Shown here piece after piece: positions 1 to 6,272 of a stretch of 8,326 nt of DNA. The position numbers and the translations under genes are program-made. Location of the stretch: assembly GCA_947457745.1 (NCBI GenBank), contig CANGWT010000066.1:1-8326 (forward strand). Direction: 5' to 3'. Each line of letters opens with the position of its first letter. Positions within the stretch are counted from its first letter, which is position 1. Below the pieces are notes generated by a model. That model ran no database searches. It was not told where the DNA came from and saw nothing but the letters and a program-made list of their open reading frames with translations. The stretch comes from Burkholderiaceae bacterium (GTDB taxonomy: Bacteria > Pseudomonadota > Gammaproteobacteria > Burkholderiales > Burkholderiaceae).

Positions 1-57
1 ATCTTCCACTTGCTCTTGAGAGAGGCGGCCATTTTGCAGGACGAACAAGTTGATCAT
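1..57 (-). CDS. corA: Magnesium/cobalt transporter CorA, N-terminal fragment (runs off left edge)
   Basis: Read on the minus strand, an ATG at 57 opens a frame that stays open to the window edge and gives 19 residues, MINLFVLQNGRLSQEQVED. This resembles the start of betaproteobacterial CorA proteins, pentameric inner-membrane Mg2+/Co2+ channels whose N-terminal part is a cytoplasmic regulatory domain. The start is well supported: TTAGGAG lies six bases upstream (64-70). The gene diverges from pyrF, and as I recall corA and pyrF are often neighbours in Burkholderiales. The transmembrane segments and the GMN signature lie outside the window, so the identity rests on a short N-terminus and the context. 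Other proteins with a similar start cannot be excluded. Confidence 0.6.
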   Translation of the reverse strand, partial: MINLFVLQNGRLSQEQVED

Positions 58-63
58 GGTGAA

Positions 64-70
64 CTCCTAA
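64..70 (-). promoter_or_regulatory. Shine-Dalgarno sequence for the corA-like gene
   Basis: On the minus strand this reads TTAGGAG, six bases before the ATG at 57. It is one of only two strong ribosome-binding sites in the window and fixes the start of the truncated left-hand gene. Confidence 0.7.
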
Positions 71-112
71 GGAATGGTCGCTAGTTTATCCTATAGCTCA
101 TGACAGTTTGAC

Positions 113-118
113 TAAAAT
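113..118 (+). promoter_or_regulatory. Possible -10 element for pyrF
   Basis: TAAAAT matches five of six positions of the sigma-70 -10 consensus. It lies 13 bases before the ATG at 132. I see no good -35 hexamer at a normal distance, so this is a weak candidate. If real, transcription would start about 6-7 bases before that ATG, and the message would be almost leaderless. It would also rule out the upstream TTG at 108 as a start. Confidence 0.15.
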
Positions 119-131
119 AAGCTTAATCCCA

Positions 132-977
132 ATGAACTCTAGCCCAAATACCTTTACCCAGCAACTCCAGTCTGCATGGGCTTCCCAAGGCAGCATGTTG
201 TGTGTGGGCTTTGACCCAGACCCCAAGCGTTTGCCTGCTGTATTTCAAGGTAAACCTGAGGGGATTTTTGAATTCTGCCGTGAGATCGCTGATGCTACTG
301 CGGATACCGTCTGCGCCTTTAAGTCCCAGTTCGCTTACTTTGCCTCCCAAAGAGCCGAAGCTCAACTAGAAAAACTCACTCGCTACCTTAAAGATAAATA
401 TCCCCACATTCCTGTCATCCTAGATTCCAAACGTGGGGATATCGGCAGCACAGCCGACCACTACGCTTTAGAAGCTTTTGAACGCTATGGCGCCGATGCG
501 GTCACTGTGAACCCGTATATGGGTTTTGACACCATCGAGCCTTATCTAAAACATGCTGGAAAAGGCGTGATTGTTTTATGTCGCACCTCAAACCCCGGGG
601 GCTCTGACCTTCAATTCTTGAATGTGTCGCCGAATGGCGAGCCCCTGTATCTGCATCTTGCCAAGCTGGTGGCACAAGAGTGGAATACCTCTGGACAAAT
701 TAGCCTCGTAGTTGGCGCAACTTTCCCCGAGGAAATTGCTAGGGTGCGAGCCATTGTGGGTGAGATGCCCTTACTCATTCCCGGCATTGGTGCTCAAGGC
801 GGAGATATCGATGCGACGGTGAAAGCAGGTAGCATCCCTAATCAGCCAGGTACAGGCATGATGATCAACTCCTCTAGAGCCATCTTGTATGCCAGCTCTG
901 ACAATAATTTTGCTGAAGCTGCCAGACAGGCGGCTATCACCACGAGAGATGCTCTAAGAGCTGCGGCCAGCAGATAA
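132..977 (+). CDS. pyrF: Orotidine-5'-phosphate decarboxylase (group 2 / PyrF type)
   Basis: This enzyme decarboxylates OMP to UMP, the last step of de novo pyrimidine synthesis, as a cytoplasmic dimeric TIM barrel. From the ATG at 132 it is 281 residues, normal for the longer group-2 family. Visible motifs in order (ATG numbering): LCVGFDPD near 23-30; FKSQFAYF near 63-70; the diagnostic DSKRGDIGSTADHYA near 98-112, containing the catalytic Asp-Lys-Asp set with Lys100; PYMGFD near 129; GATFPEE near 195; PGIGAQGGD near 217; and NSSRAI near 246, probably in the phosphate-binding region. The frame extends to a TTG at 108, adding eight residues. Neither start has a clear Shine-Dalgarno sequence. 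I prefer the ATG because it lies about 22 residues before the first conserved motif and is the stronger codon. The gene diverges from the corA-like gene and converges on mtgA, with 15 bp between the stops. Confidence 0.95.
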   Translation: MNSSPNTFTQQLQSAWASQGSMLCVGFDPDPKRLPAVFQGKPEGIFEFCREIADATADTVCAFKSQFAYFASQRAEAQLEKLTRYLKDKYPHIPVILDSKRGDIGSTADHYALEAFERYGADAVTVNPYMGFDTIEPYLKHAGKGVIVLCRTSNPGGSDLQFLNVSPNGEPLYLHLAKLVAQEWNTSGQISLVVGATFPEEIARVRAIVGEMPLLIPGIGAQGGDIDATVKAGSIPNQPGTGMMINSSRAILYASSDNNFAEAARQAAITTRDALRAAASR

Positions 978-992
978 AAGGGTTCTACAGAA

Positions 993-1736
993 TTAACGGG
1001 CTTTTGGCTTCTGAATAGGTCCTAAAGCTACCCTATCCATATTTTCTAGAATAAAGTCTTGCCGTGTGGGGAAGTGAATATTAGCCTTACGGCAGTACCG
1101 TACTTTGTCAAAACACTTCGGCGCAGGTAATGCTGAGGCTAATGCTGCTGCCTGTTCTCGATTAAGTAATGCCGGCTTAATTCCATAGTAATGCTGAGAT
1201 GCTGCGCCAATACCAAAGATGCTCTCGCCCCACTCTACCGAGTTCAAATAGATTTCATAAAGGCGTTGCTTAGGAAGCATTGCCTCCAAGAGACCCGTAA
1301 TGATGAGCTCTTGAGCTTTGCGAAAATAATTCTGCTCAGAAGAAAGAAAAAGATTCTTTGCTAGCTGCTGTGTAATCGTAGATCCGCCACGCAAAGCGGT
1401 TTTAGATTTACCACTACCTTGTTGATTGAGTTGTGAGTTTTTAGTCCAAGCTTTTTTCATATCCTCAACCCGTACGCCCATATGCTGGAAAAAGATATCA
1501 TCCTCACTCACTAAAACAGCACGTTTGAGATTGCTAGAGATTTTGTCGTACGGAACCCAAGTTGACTGCACCGGGCAAGACCAAGACAGACCGCAAAGGC
1601 GCCAGCGTTCAGCCCTCTGAAATGCAGTACTACTAGGGTCCAGCACTACCCACAATCCAATCTGAATGACAAAGTACATTTGCATGGCAATAAAACCACC
1701 CAGTAAACACTTCAGAAGGTAAGAAAGCCAGCGCAT
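993..1736 (-). CDS. mtgA: Monofunctional biosynthetic peptidoglycan transglycosylase (GT51)
   Basis: MtgA polymerises lipid II into glycan strands on the periplasmic face of the inner membrane and has no transpeptidase domain. It has 247 residues from the ATG at 1736, close to the family norm. One membrane anchor spans roughly residues 8-32. The GT51 motifs follow in order: SEDDIFFQHMGV (77-88, catalytic Glu78), RGGSTITQQLAKNLFL (116-131), RKAQELIITGLLEAMLPKQRLYEIYLN (139-165, second conserved Glu143) and GIGAASQHYYG (175-185). An in-frame TTG lies one codon upstream, but ATG is preferred. The gene follows aroE by 17 bp and is the last of the minus-strand block, where only a weak TGAG could serve as ribosome-binding site. 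Cys48/Cys54 and Cys208/Cys215 fall in the predicted periplasmic part. Cysteines there are not part of the GT51 motifs. Confidence 0.95.
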   Translation of the reverse strand: MRWLSYLLKCLLGGFIAMQMYFVIQIGLWVVLDPSSTAFQRAERWRLCGLSWSCPVQSTWVPYDKISSNLKRAVLVSEDDIFFQHMGVRVEDMKKAWTKNSQLNQQGSGKSKTALRGGSTITQQLAKNLFLSSEQNYFRKAQELIITGLLEAMLPKQRLYEIYLNSVEWGESIFGIGAASQHYYGIKPALLNREQAAALASALPAPKCFDKVRYCRKANIHFPTRQDFILENMDRVALGPIQKPKAR

Positions 1737-1753
1737 CAAAGCTCAGCTAAAGA

Positions 1754-2662
1754 CTAAGAATGACGAAGTTCTGCCAATACAGCACGAGAATCAATCGCGT
1801 CAGCAAGCTGGGTACCACGCCAAATTAAGAAAGCATCTGCAGCTTGCTCCACCAACATACCTAAGCCATCACTGACCCGTGCACCGCGGTGCAATGCTTG
1901 CTGCATCAAGGCAGTGACTTTGCCGTAAACCATATCGTAGGCAAAAGACTTTGGAGTAAATACATTACTTGCTGCGGTATCGCTAATCGGTGATGCATCA
2001 GATAAGCCAGCAGCAGTGGCATTAATAATGAGATCAAAAGGAGATATGGTCTTACTTGCATCTTCCAGCTCGTTCACAGTCACTACCGTCAATATAACTT
2101 GTAGGGAGTGAGCCAAATCACTAAATAGTTGAACCAAATCTTCGGCCTTAGCATTGGATCGATTAGCAATGATTAGCTCTTTGGGTGATTGCTCTAATAA
2201 GGGGCCAAGCACTCCGCGCGAAGCGCCACCCGCCCCCAATAATAAAATTCGGGAGCCTTGAATCTGAATGCCCTGCGCCAATAAGTCTCTGACTAAGCCA
2301 GCGCCATCTGTGTTGTCACCAAAGATTTTTCCATCTTCAATACGTAAAGTATTTACAGCACCAGCGAGTTGCGCACGCGGTGTTAAGACATCTGCAAGAA
2401 CTTTGGCGTCCAATTTAAATGGCACGGTGACATTCATACCTTTGCCACCAGTAGCAAAGAAATTTTGCGCAGCGGTTTTGAATTCGCCAAGAGCGGGCTG
2501 TAAACATCCGTAGTACATTTTCTGACTGGACTGCTCAGCAAATCGTTTATGAATAGCGGGCGATTTACTATGTGAGATCGGATTACCGGCGACCGCATAA
2601 ACATCCACACCTGGAAATTGGGTGGGATCGGTATGCAACTCAACGGAAGTAGCGTGACTCAT
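1754..2662 (-). CDS. aroE: Shikimate dehydrogenase (NADP+)
   Basis: AroE reduces 3-dehydroshikimate to shikimate with NADPH in the aromatic amino acid pathway. From the ATG at 2662 it is 302 residues. Conserved elements (ATG numbering): GNPISHSKSPAIH (26-38, shikimate-binding serines), NVTVPFK (77-83, catalytic Lys83), AGAVNTL (100-106), NTDGAGL (117-123, catalytic Asp119), the Rossmann loop LLGAGGASRG (141-150), the ANRS cofactor-selectivity region (166-169), INATAAGL (213-220), YDMVYG (242-247) and DGLGMLVEQAA (265-275). Length and motifs are complete, so the gene should be functional. An in-frame TTG at 2692 would add ten residues and leave 11 bp to the upstream stop; neither start has a convincing ribosome-binding site. 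I prefer the ATG, which leaves a 41-bp gap to the tonB-like gene. Confidence 0.95.
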   Translation of the reverse strand: MSHATSVELHTDPTQFPGVDVYAVAGNPISHSKSPAIHKRFAEQSSQKMYYGCLQPALGEFKTAAQNFFATGGKGMNVTVPFKLDAKVLADVLTPRAQLAGAVNTLRIEDGKIFGDNTDGAGLVRDLLAQGIQIQGSRILLLGAGGASRGVLGPLLEQSPKELIIANRSNAKAEDLVQLFSDLAHSLQVILTVVTVNELEDASKTISPFDLIINATAAGLSDASPISDTAASNVFTPKSFAYDMVYGKVTALMQQALHRGARVSDGLGMLVEQAADAFLIWRGTQLADAIDSRAVLAELRHS

Positions 2663-2703
2663 AGTGACTACAGGATAAGCGAAATTGAGCAATGCCTATG
2701 AAA

Positions 2704-3564
2704 TTAAGGACGCAAATCTAAGCGATCAGATCCTTCTCGCGTGAAATCAAAAGTGGAAACCCAATCCAAGATATCAATCTGATTGCGCATTTCCACCGGG
2801 AAGACTCCAAAGGGAGCGGAAGCGCGGATAATTGCCAGAGCCTGGCGATCTAACTCAGGGTTACCAGAGCTTCGCCCAATACTCAAACCATCCTTACCTT
2901 GAGCATCATTGGCAATGCGCCCTTGAGAATCTACGCTCACCACAATGACCAAACTTCCGTACAAAGGTCTACCGTTAGCCCGCGGAAAAAATGCACTACC
3001 ATGAGCCTCTATCTTTTGACGCATGGCATCGTAATACTGCGCAAATACAACCGCTTTTGTACTGGCCCCGGTCAAAACCTTACGACGAGGCTCGCGACCA
3101 TTAACCTGCAAACGCTTCGCTAGCTCAGCCTCTAAAGAGTTCAGTTGGGATGTCGCCTTTTTCTCATCTCCACTTTTACGACCACCCGACAGCGCTCGAT
3201 CCTCTTCGAGCTTGGCCAGCATTTGTTTTTGTTGTTTTTCCAAAACCTCAAGACGGGCATCTGCACCGAGTCTTGCTCGGTGGAGTGCGCTCGCATCTTG
3301 ATCGGAGGTATTACCACCTCCATGAAAATCGGCTTGCGCTAATTTATTGGCTTGCTTGGGTGCAACTTGATTGCTGGCATTCACGAGGACTACGCTGAGC
3401 GGCGTATTTAGACGGCGATTCTCTATCTCTCCAATGCCCCATCGGAAGGATAGAAAAATGAGGTGAGCCAAAATCGAAAGACCTAGCGCGTAACTAAATG
3501 GGTAGCGTCGCCAACCAGTATCTAAACGCCCTACTAACTGAGTTAACTTAGGCGGGACTTGCAT
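2704..3564 (-). CDS. TonB-family energy-transducer-like protein with coiled-coil linker
   Basis: This is predicted to be an inner-membrane-anchored periplasmic protein of the TonB type, which passes proton-motive energy from ExbB/ExbD to outer-membrane receptors. From the ATG at 3564 it has 286 residues. A cytoplasmic basic N-terminus leads into one transmembrane helix at about 23-40. That helix contains Ser30-x3-His34, the same spacing as the functionally important Ser16/His20 of E. coli TonB. Residues about 95-155 are rich in Lys, Glu, Gln and Leu and look like coiled coil rather than the usual proline-rich spacer. A TonB-like C-terminal domain follows at about 175-260, with YYDAMRQKIEAHG, SLVIVVSVDSQGRI and SSGNPELDRQALAIIRASAPFGVFP-like segments. 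The gene overlaps the end of the RNB gene by 17 bp; a GTG one codon upstream is an alternative start. No exbB or exbD is in the window, so its partner is unknown, and a TolA-like role is possible. Confidence 0.8.
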   Translation of the reverse strand: MQVPPKLTQLVGRLDTGWRRYPFSYALGLSILAHLIFLSFRWGIGEIENRRLNTPLSVVLVNASNQVAPKQANKLAQADFHGGGNTSDQDASALHRARLGADARLEVLEKQQKQMLAKLEEDRALSGGRKSGDEKKATSQLNSLEAELAKRLQVNGREPRRKVLTGASTKAVVFAQYYDAMRQKIEAHGSAFFPRANGRPLYGSLVIVVSVDSQGRIANDAQGKDGLSIGRSSGNPELDRQALAIIRASAPFGVFPVEMRNQIDILDWVSTFDFTREGSDRLDLRP

Positions 3565-5536
3565 CACTCTCAGGAACTTCTGGGGTTTCTATATGGAGTA
3601 CTCGAACCCCAGCAGTGAGTTGCAAGAGGTCTACATCAGCAACACTCACTTCAGCTCGAGTCATACGTGGATGAGTCGCCAACTCGGGAACTGGAAGATG
3701 TAACGGGACAGGCTCCACTCGGGACATACCTTCTTTGAGATGTCTCACAAAGACTTGCCTAGGTAGCTCGTCTTGAGTAATCCAGCGTAAGCACCAATAC
3801 TTCTCAAGACGATCTTGGTATTCGCTATAAGCGGAATAACAAGCCTCGAAGTCAGCCGCAATGCCCATCAAGGCAGCATCTCGCGGCGGAAACGGTGCCA
3901 CCATCTTGGCGGTAATACCATGTTTGGCGATAGCAATAAGTTGCCATTGATTCACTAAATCTGAATAGCGACGAAGCGGTGAAGTACACCAGGCGTAGAA
4001 ATCTAAGCCCAATCCTTCATGAGGACCAGGTGTCGTCTGCATACGTGTACGCAATGGGCCCCAACCTTTTTGAGTCCGGAACAAGCCGGGTATTCCATGA
4101 TCTGCCAGCAAGCGTCCTGAAGCACTATTGCAATAAATCATCCACTCAGCAACGATGGTATCAAGAATAGAACCACGTTGGCGAGGGGTGATCTCGACTC
4201 GTTGTGCACCATCAACTTCTTTGATTTGAAAATGAAAGTCTCTCGCTAAGGCATTAGGATCTAATACCCCCAGCTGCTCGGCGCGCAATCCATTGGCCAC
4301 GCGCTGCTCTTGGCGACCCGCATGTAATAACTTTGCTGCGGCCCACAAAACACTGAGCTCTTGACGATAAGCGTAGCCAGCAGATTGATTAGCCAAACTT
4401 TCTTCTGTAACCAGATGCTCTAAATTTTCCAAGCGAAGATTTGCTCCCATCGGAACTATCTCGGCACGCAACTGCAAGGAGTCTTTGTCTACCACACCAA
4501 CTGAGTCGATATCAACATAGATTGATAAAGCCGGACGATCAGCGCCCTCATCTAATGAGAACTGTGTAATCACCGAATCGGGCAGCATCGTAATTTTGTC
4601 GCCAGGAAAATACACCGTAGACATACGACTACGCGCGACCTTATCCAAAGCGTCATCCTTAGTGATCACCAAGCCAGGAGCCGCAATATGAATACCAATA
4701 CGATGTCCGCCACCCTCGAGCGCAGTGACCGATAAAGCATCATCAATCTCAGTAGTACCTGAATCATCAATCGAAAAAGCAGTCACATCGGCCAAGGGTA
4801 ATTCTGAAATAGCAGCATCTAACGCAGCTTGATCAAGCACCAAACTTTGGTCATGTGCAGCACCTTGAGGAAAGTAGGCTTTTAAGAACATACTTTGGTG
4901 ATATTGCAAAGGTGAATTAATCGCACCGCAGCGGATCATCAACTGAGCAGGCGATTCTCCTGACTCAGTACAAGCAGCAATCAGTGCTTTGTAAGCAGAA
5001 GTATTTTTATCGGGAGAAAATAAAAGTTGATTTGCCTGAGACTTGAGTGCTTCAGGAAAAACGCCAGCCACCAGCTCTTGTTGCCATGCGGCTTGCTGCT
5101 CCAGTTCTTTTTGCTTGCGCTCGAGCGCAGCCAAACCAGCCTGCAGTTGCTCTAGTGGTGCCCTTTGAAAACGTCCGCGCCCTTTACGACGGAAAAATAC
5201 TGGCGCCCCCTGCAAGGAAATGGCTAATGCCGTCTGCTGAGGGATGCTTGCTTGTGCACCAAAGTACTCTTGAGCAACATCCACCAAACCAAACTCTTCA
5301 TCAGGTGCGCAGTCCCATAGAAATTGCAGATCAATCTCTTTAGATAAAGCATTCGCCTCATCCATCAATGCTTGTGGTTCTGGCTTTTCAAAACGTAGCC
5401 AGACTTCTTTAGCCTTTAGCTTAATCTTTTTCCCAGAAAGGCTATTTGCTTGCCAAGACTCTGCATCTCCAGCGCCCGCAGCAGACTGAACCGTAGCGAC
5501 CTTGATGTCGCCACCCTCTTCATATAAAAGATGCAT
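3548..5536 (-). CDS. RNB-domain exoribonuclease (RNase II/RNase R family)
   Basis: This is a predicted processive 3'-5' exoribonuclease of 662 residues. The N-terminal part (about 1-50) looks like a small beta-barrel. A charged helical stretch (about 125-155) precedes the RNB catalytic domain at about 245-535. Active-site landmarks are FSIDDSGTTEIDDALS (254-269), with Asp257, Asp265 and Asp266 matching metal ligands Asp201, Asp209 and Asp210 of E. coli RNase II; RSRMSTVYFPGDKITMLPDSV (302-322); SILDTIVAEWMIYCN (456-470); and TSPLRRYSDL (518-527). The position matching E. coli Asp207 is Glu263. The His-Arg that commonly follows the TSPxRRY motif is Gln530-Trp531 here. The last 85 residues are only vaguely S1-like. 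The start lies 2 bp after the fabG-type stop and has no clear ribosome-binding site, which suggests translational coupling. I leave the symbol empty because the protein is clearly neither classical Rnb nor Rnr. Confidence 0.9.
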   Translation of the reverse strand: MHLLYEEGGDIKVATVQSAAGAGDAESWQANSLSGKKIKLKAKEVWLRFEKPEPQALMDEANALSKEIDLQFLWDCAPDEEFGLVDVAQEYFGAQASIPQQTALAISLQGAPVFFRRKGRGRFQRAPLEQLQAGLAALERKQKELEQQAAWQQELVAGVFPEALKSQANQLLFSPDKNTSAYKALIAACTESGESPAQLMIRCGAINSPLQYHQSMFLKAYFPQGAAHDQSLVLDQAALDAAISELPLADVTAFSIDDSGTTEIDDALSVTALEGGGHRIGIHIAAPGLVITKDDALDKVARSRMSTVYFPGDKITMLPDSVITQFSLDEGADRPALSIYVDIDSVGVVDKDSLQLRAEIVPMGANLRLENLEHLVTEESLANQSAGYAYRQELSVLWAAAKLLHAGRQEQRVANGLRAEQLGVLDPNALARDFHFQIKEVDGAQRVEITPRQRGSILDTIVAEWMIYCNSASGRLLADHGIPGLFRTQKGWGPLRTRMQTTPGPHEGLGLDFYAWCTSPLRRYSDLVNQWQLIAIAKHGITAKMVAPFPPRDAALMGIAADFEACYSAYSEYQDRLEKYWCLRWITQDELPRQVFVRHLKEGMSRVEPVPLHLPVPELATHPRMTRAEVSVADVDLLQLTAGVRVLHIETPEVPESDASPA

Positions 5537-5538
5537 GC

Positions 5539-6267
5539 TTAGAGTGAGATCCCGCCACTGGCCTCAAGTGCAACACCGTTCACATAGCTAGCCTCATCGC
5601 TTGCTAAGAATAAATAGACGTTCGCCATTTCTTCAGGAGTGCCTAAGCGACCGAGCCAACTGCGCCTCTCAATATCTTTCAAAATATTTTCTGGCATGGC
5701 TTTGACCATCTCAGTAGCAATAAAGCCTGGGCAAACTGCATTTACCCGAATACCTTTTGGACCTAATTCACGCGCCCAGGTTTTAGTGAAGCCAATCACA
5801 CCAAACTTAGTGGCTGAATAATTTGTCTGGCCAAAGTTTCCATAGATACCGACAACGCTGGAGGCATTGACGACAGCACCTTTACCAGCCTCCAGCATAT
5901 GTGGGACGACCAACTGGGTGCAATTGAAAACACCCTTCAAATTGACATCAATCACTCTATCAAATTGTGCTTCAGTCATTTTGACTAAGCGGGCATCTTG
6001 AGTAATGCCTGCATTATTAATCAAGATATCAATACGTCCATGATGTTGCATGATTTGATCAACGGCCGCTTCAATACTTGCACGATCAGTCACGTTCATG
6101 ACATAGGCTTCTGAGTACGGAATCAGATCTGTAGCAGCCTTAAGCGCCTCGGGATTCACATCCGCAATCATGACCTTAGCACCCTCTTGCGCAAATCGCT
6201 GCGCTGTTGCAAAGCCAATACCTTTCGCAGCACCAGTAATGATGGCGACCTTATCTTTTAATCTCAT
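5539..6267 (-). CDS. fabG: 3-oxoacyl-ACP reductase-type short-chain dehydrogenase (FabG family)
   Basis: This is a classical NAD(P)H-dependent short-chain dehydrogenase, predicted to reduce 3-oxoacyl-ACP (or a 3-oxoacyl-CoA) to the 3-hydroxy form in the cytoplasm. Its 242 residues match FabG length. Visible features are the cofactor loop TGAAKGIG (11-18), NVTD (58-61), NNAG (84-87), and the catalytic tetrad Asn109, Ser137, Tyr150 and Lys154, each one position below the equivalent E. coli FabG residue. NAVCPGFIATEM (176-187) and the C-terminal ASGGISL also fit FabG. The ATG at 6267 lies 5 bp after the mpl stop, and an AGAG about eight bases before it may help initiation. The gene is not beside acpP, fabD or fabF, so it may be a second FabG-type enzyme rather than the main fatty-acid one; an acetoacetyl-CoA reductase role is possible. 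The family is certain, the exact substrate is not. Confidence 0.85.
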   Translation of the reverse strand: MRLKDKVAIITGAAKGIGFATAQRFAQEGAKVMIADVNPEALKAATDLIPYSEAYVMNVTDRASIEAAVDQIMQHHGRIDILINNAGITQDARLVKMTEAQFDRVIDVNLKGVFNCTQLVVPHMLEAGKGAVVNASSVVGIYGNFGQTNYSATKFGVIGFTKTWARELGPKGIRVNAVCPGFIATEMVKAMPENILKDIERRSWLGRLGTPEEMANVYLFLASDEASYVNGVALEASGGISL

Positions 6268-6272
6268 TCTGT

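Noticed and set aside
976..1006. Possible bidirectional terminator between pyrF and mtgA (AAAAG ... CTTTT, with TTCT/AGAA inside)
   Set aside because: The outer arms are five weak pairs over a long loop and the inner arms give only about three pairs. There is no GC-rich stem, so it does not qualify as an intrinsic terminator.
1426..1620. 64-codon plus-strand open frame opposite mtgA
   Set aside because: It lies wholly antisense to a well-supported GT51 gene, and its translation resembles no family I know. It is a shadow frame.
3145..3398. Overlapping plus-strand open frames of 65 and 82 codons opposite the tonB-like gene
   Set aside because: They overlap each other and the tonB-like coding sequence, and have no recognisable domain or supporting context.
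5047..5343. 98-codon plus-strand open frame opposite the RNB gene
   Set aside because: It is antisense to the N-terminal part of a complete RNB protein. Its composition looks like a reverse-strand artefact and no known motif is visible.
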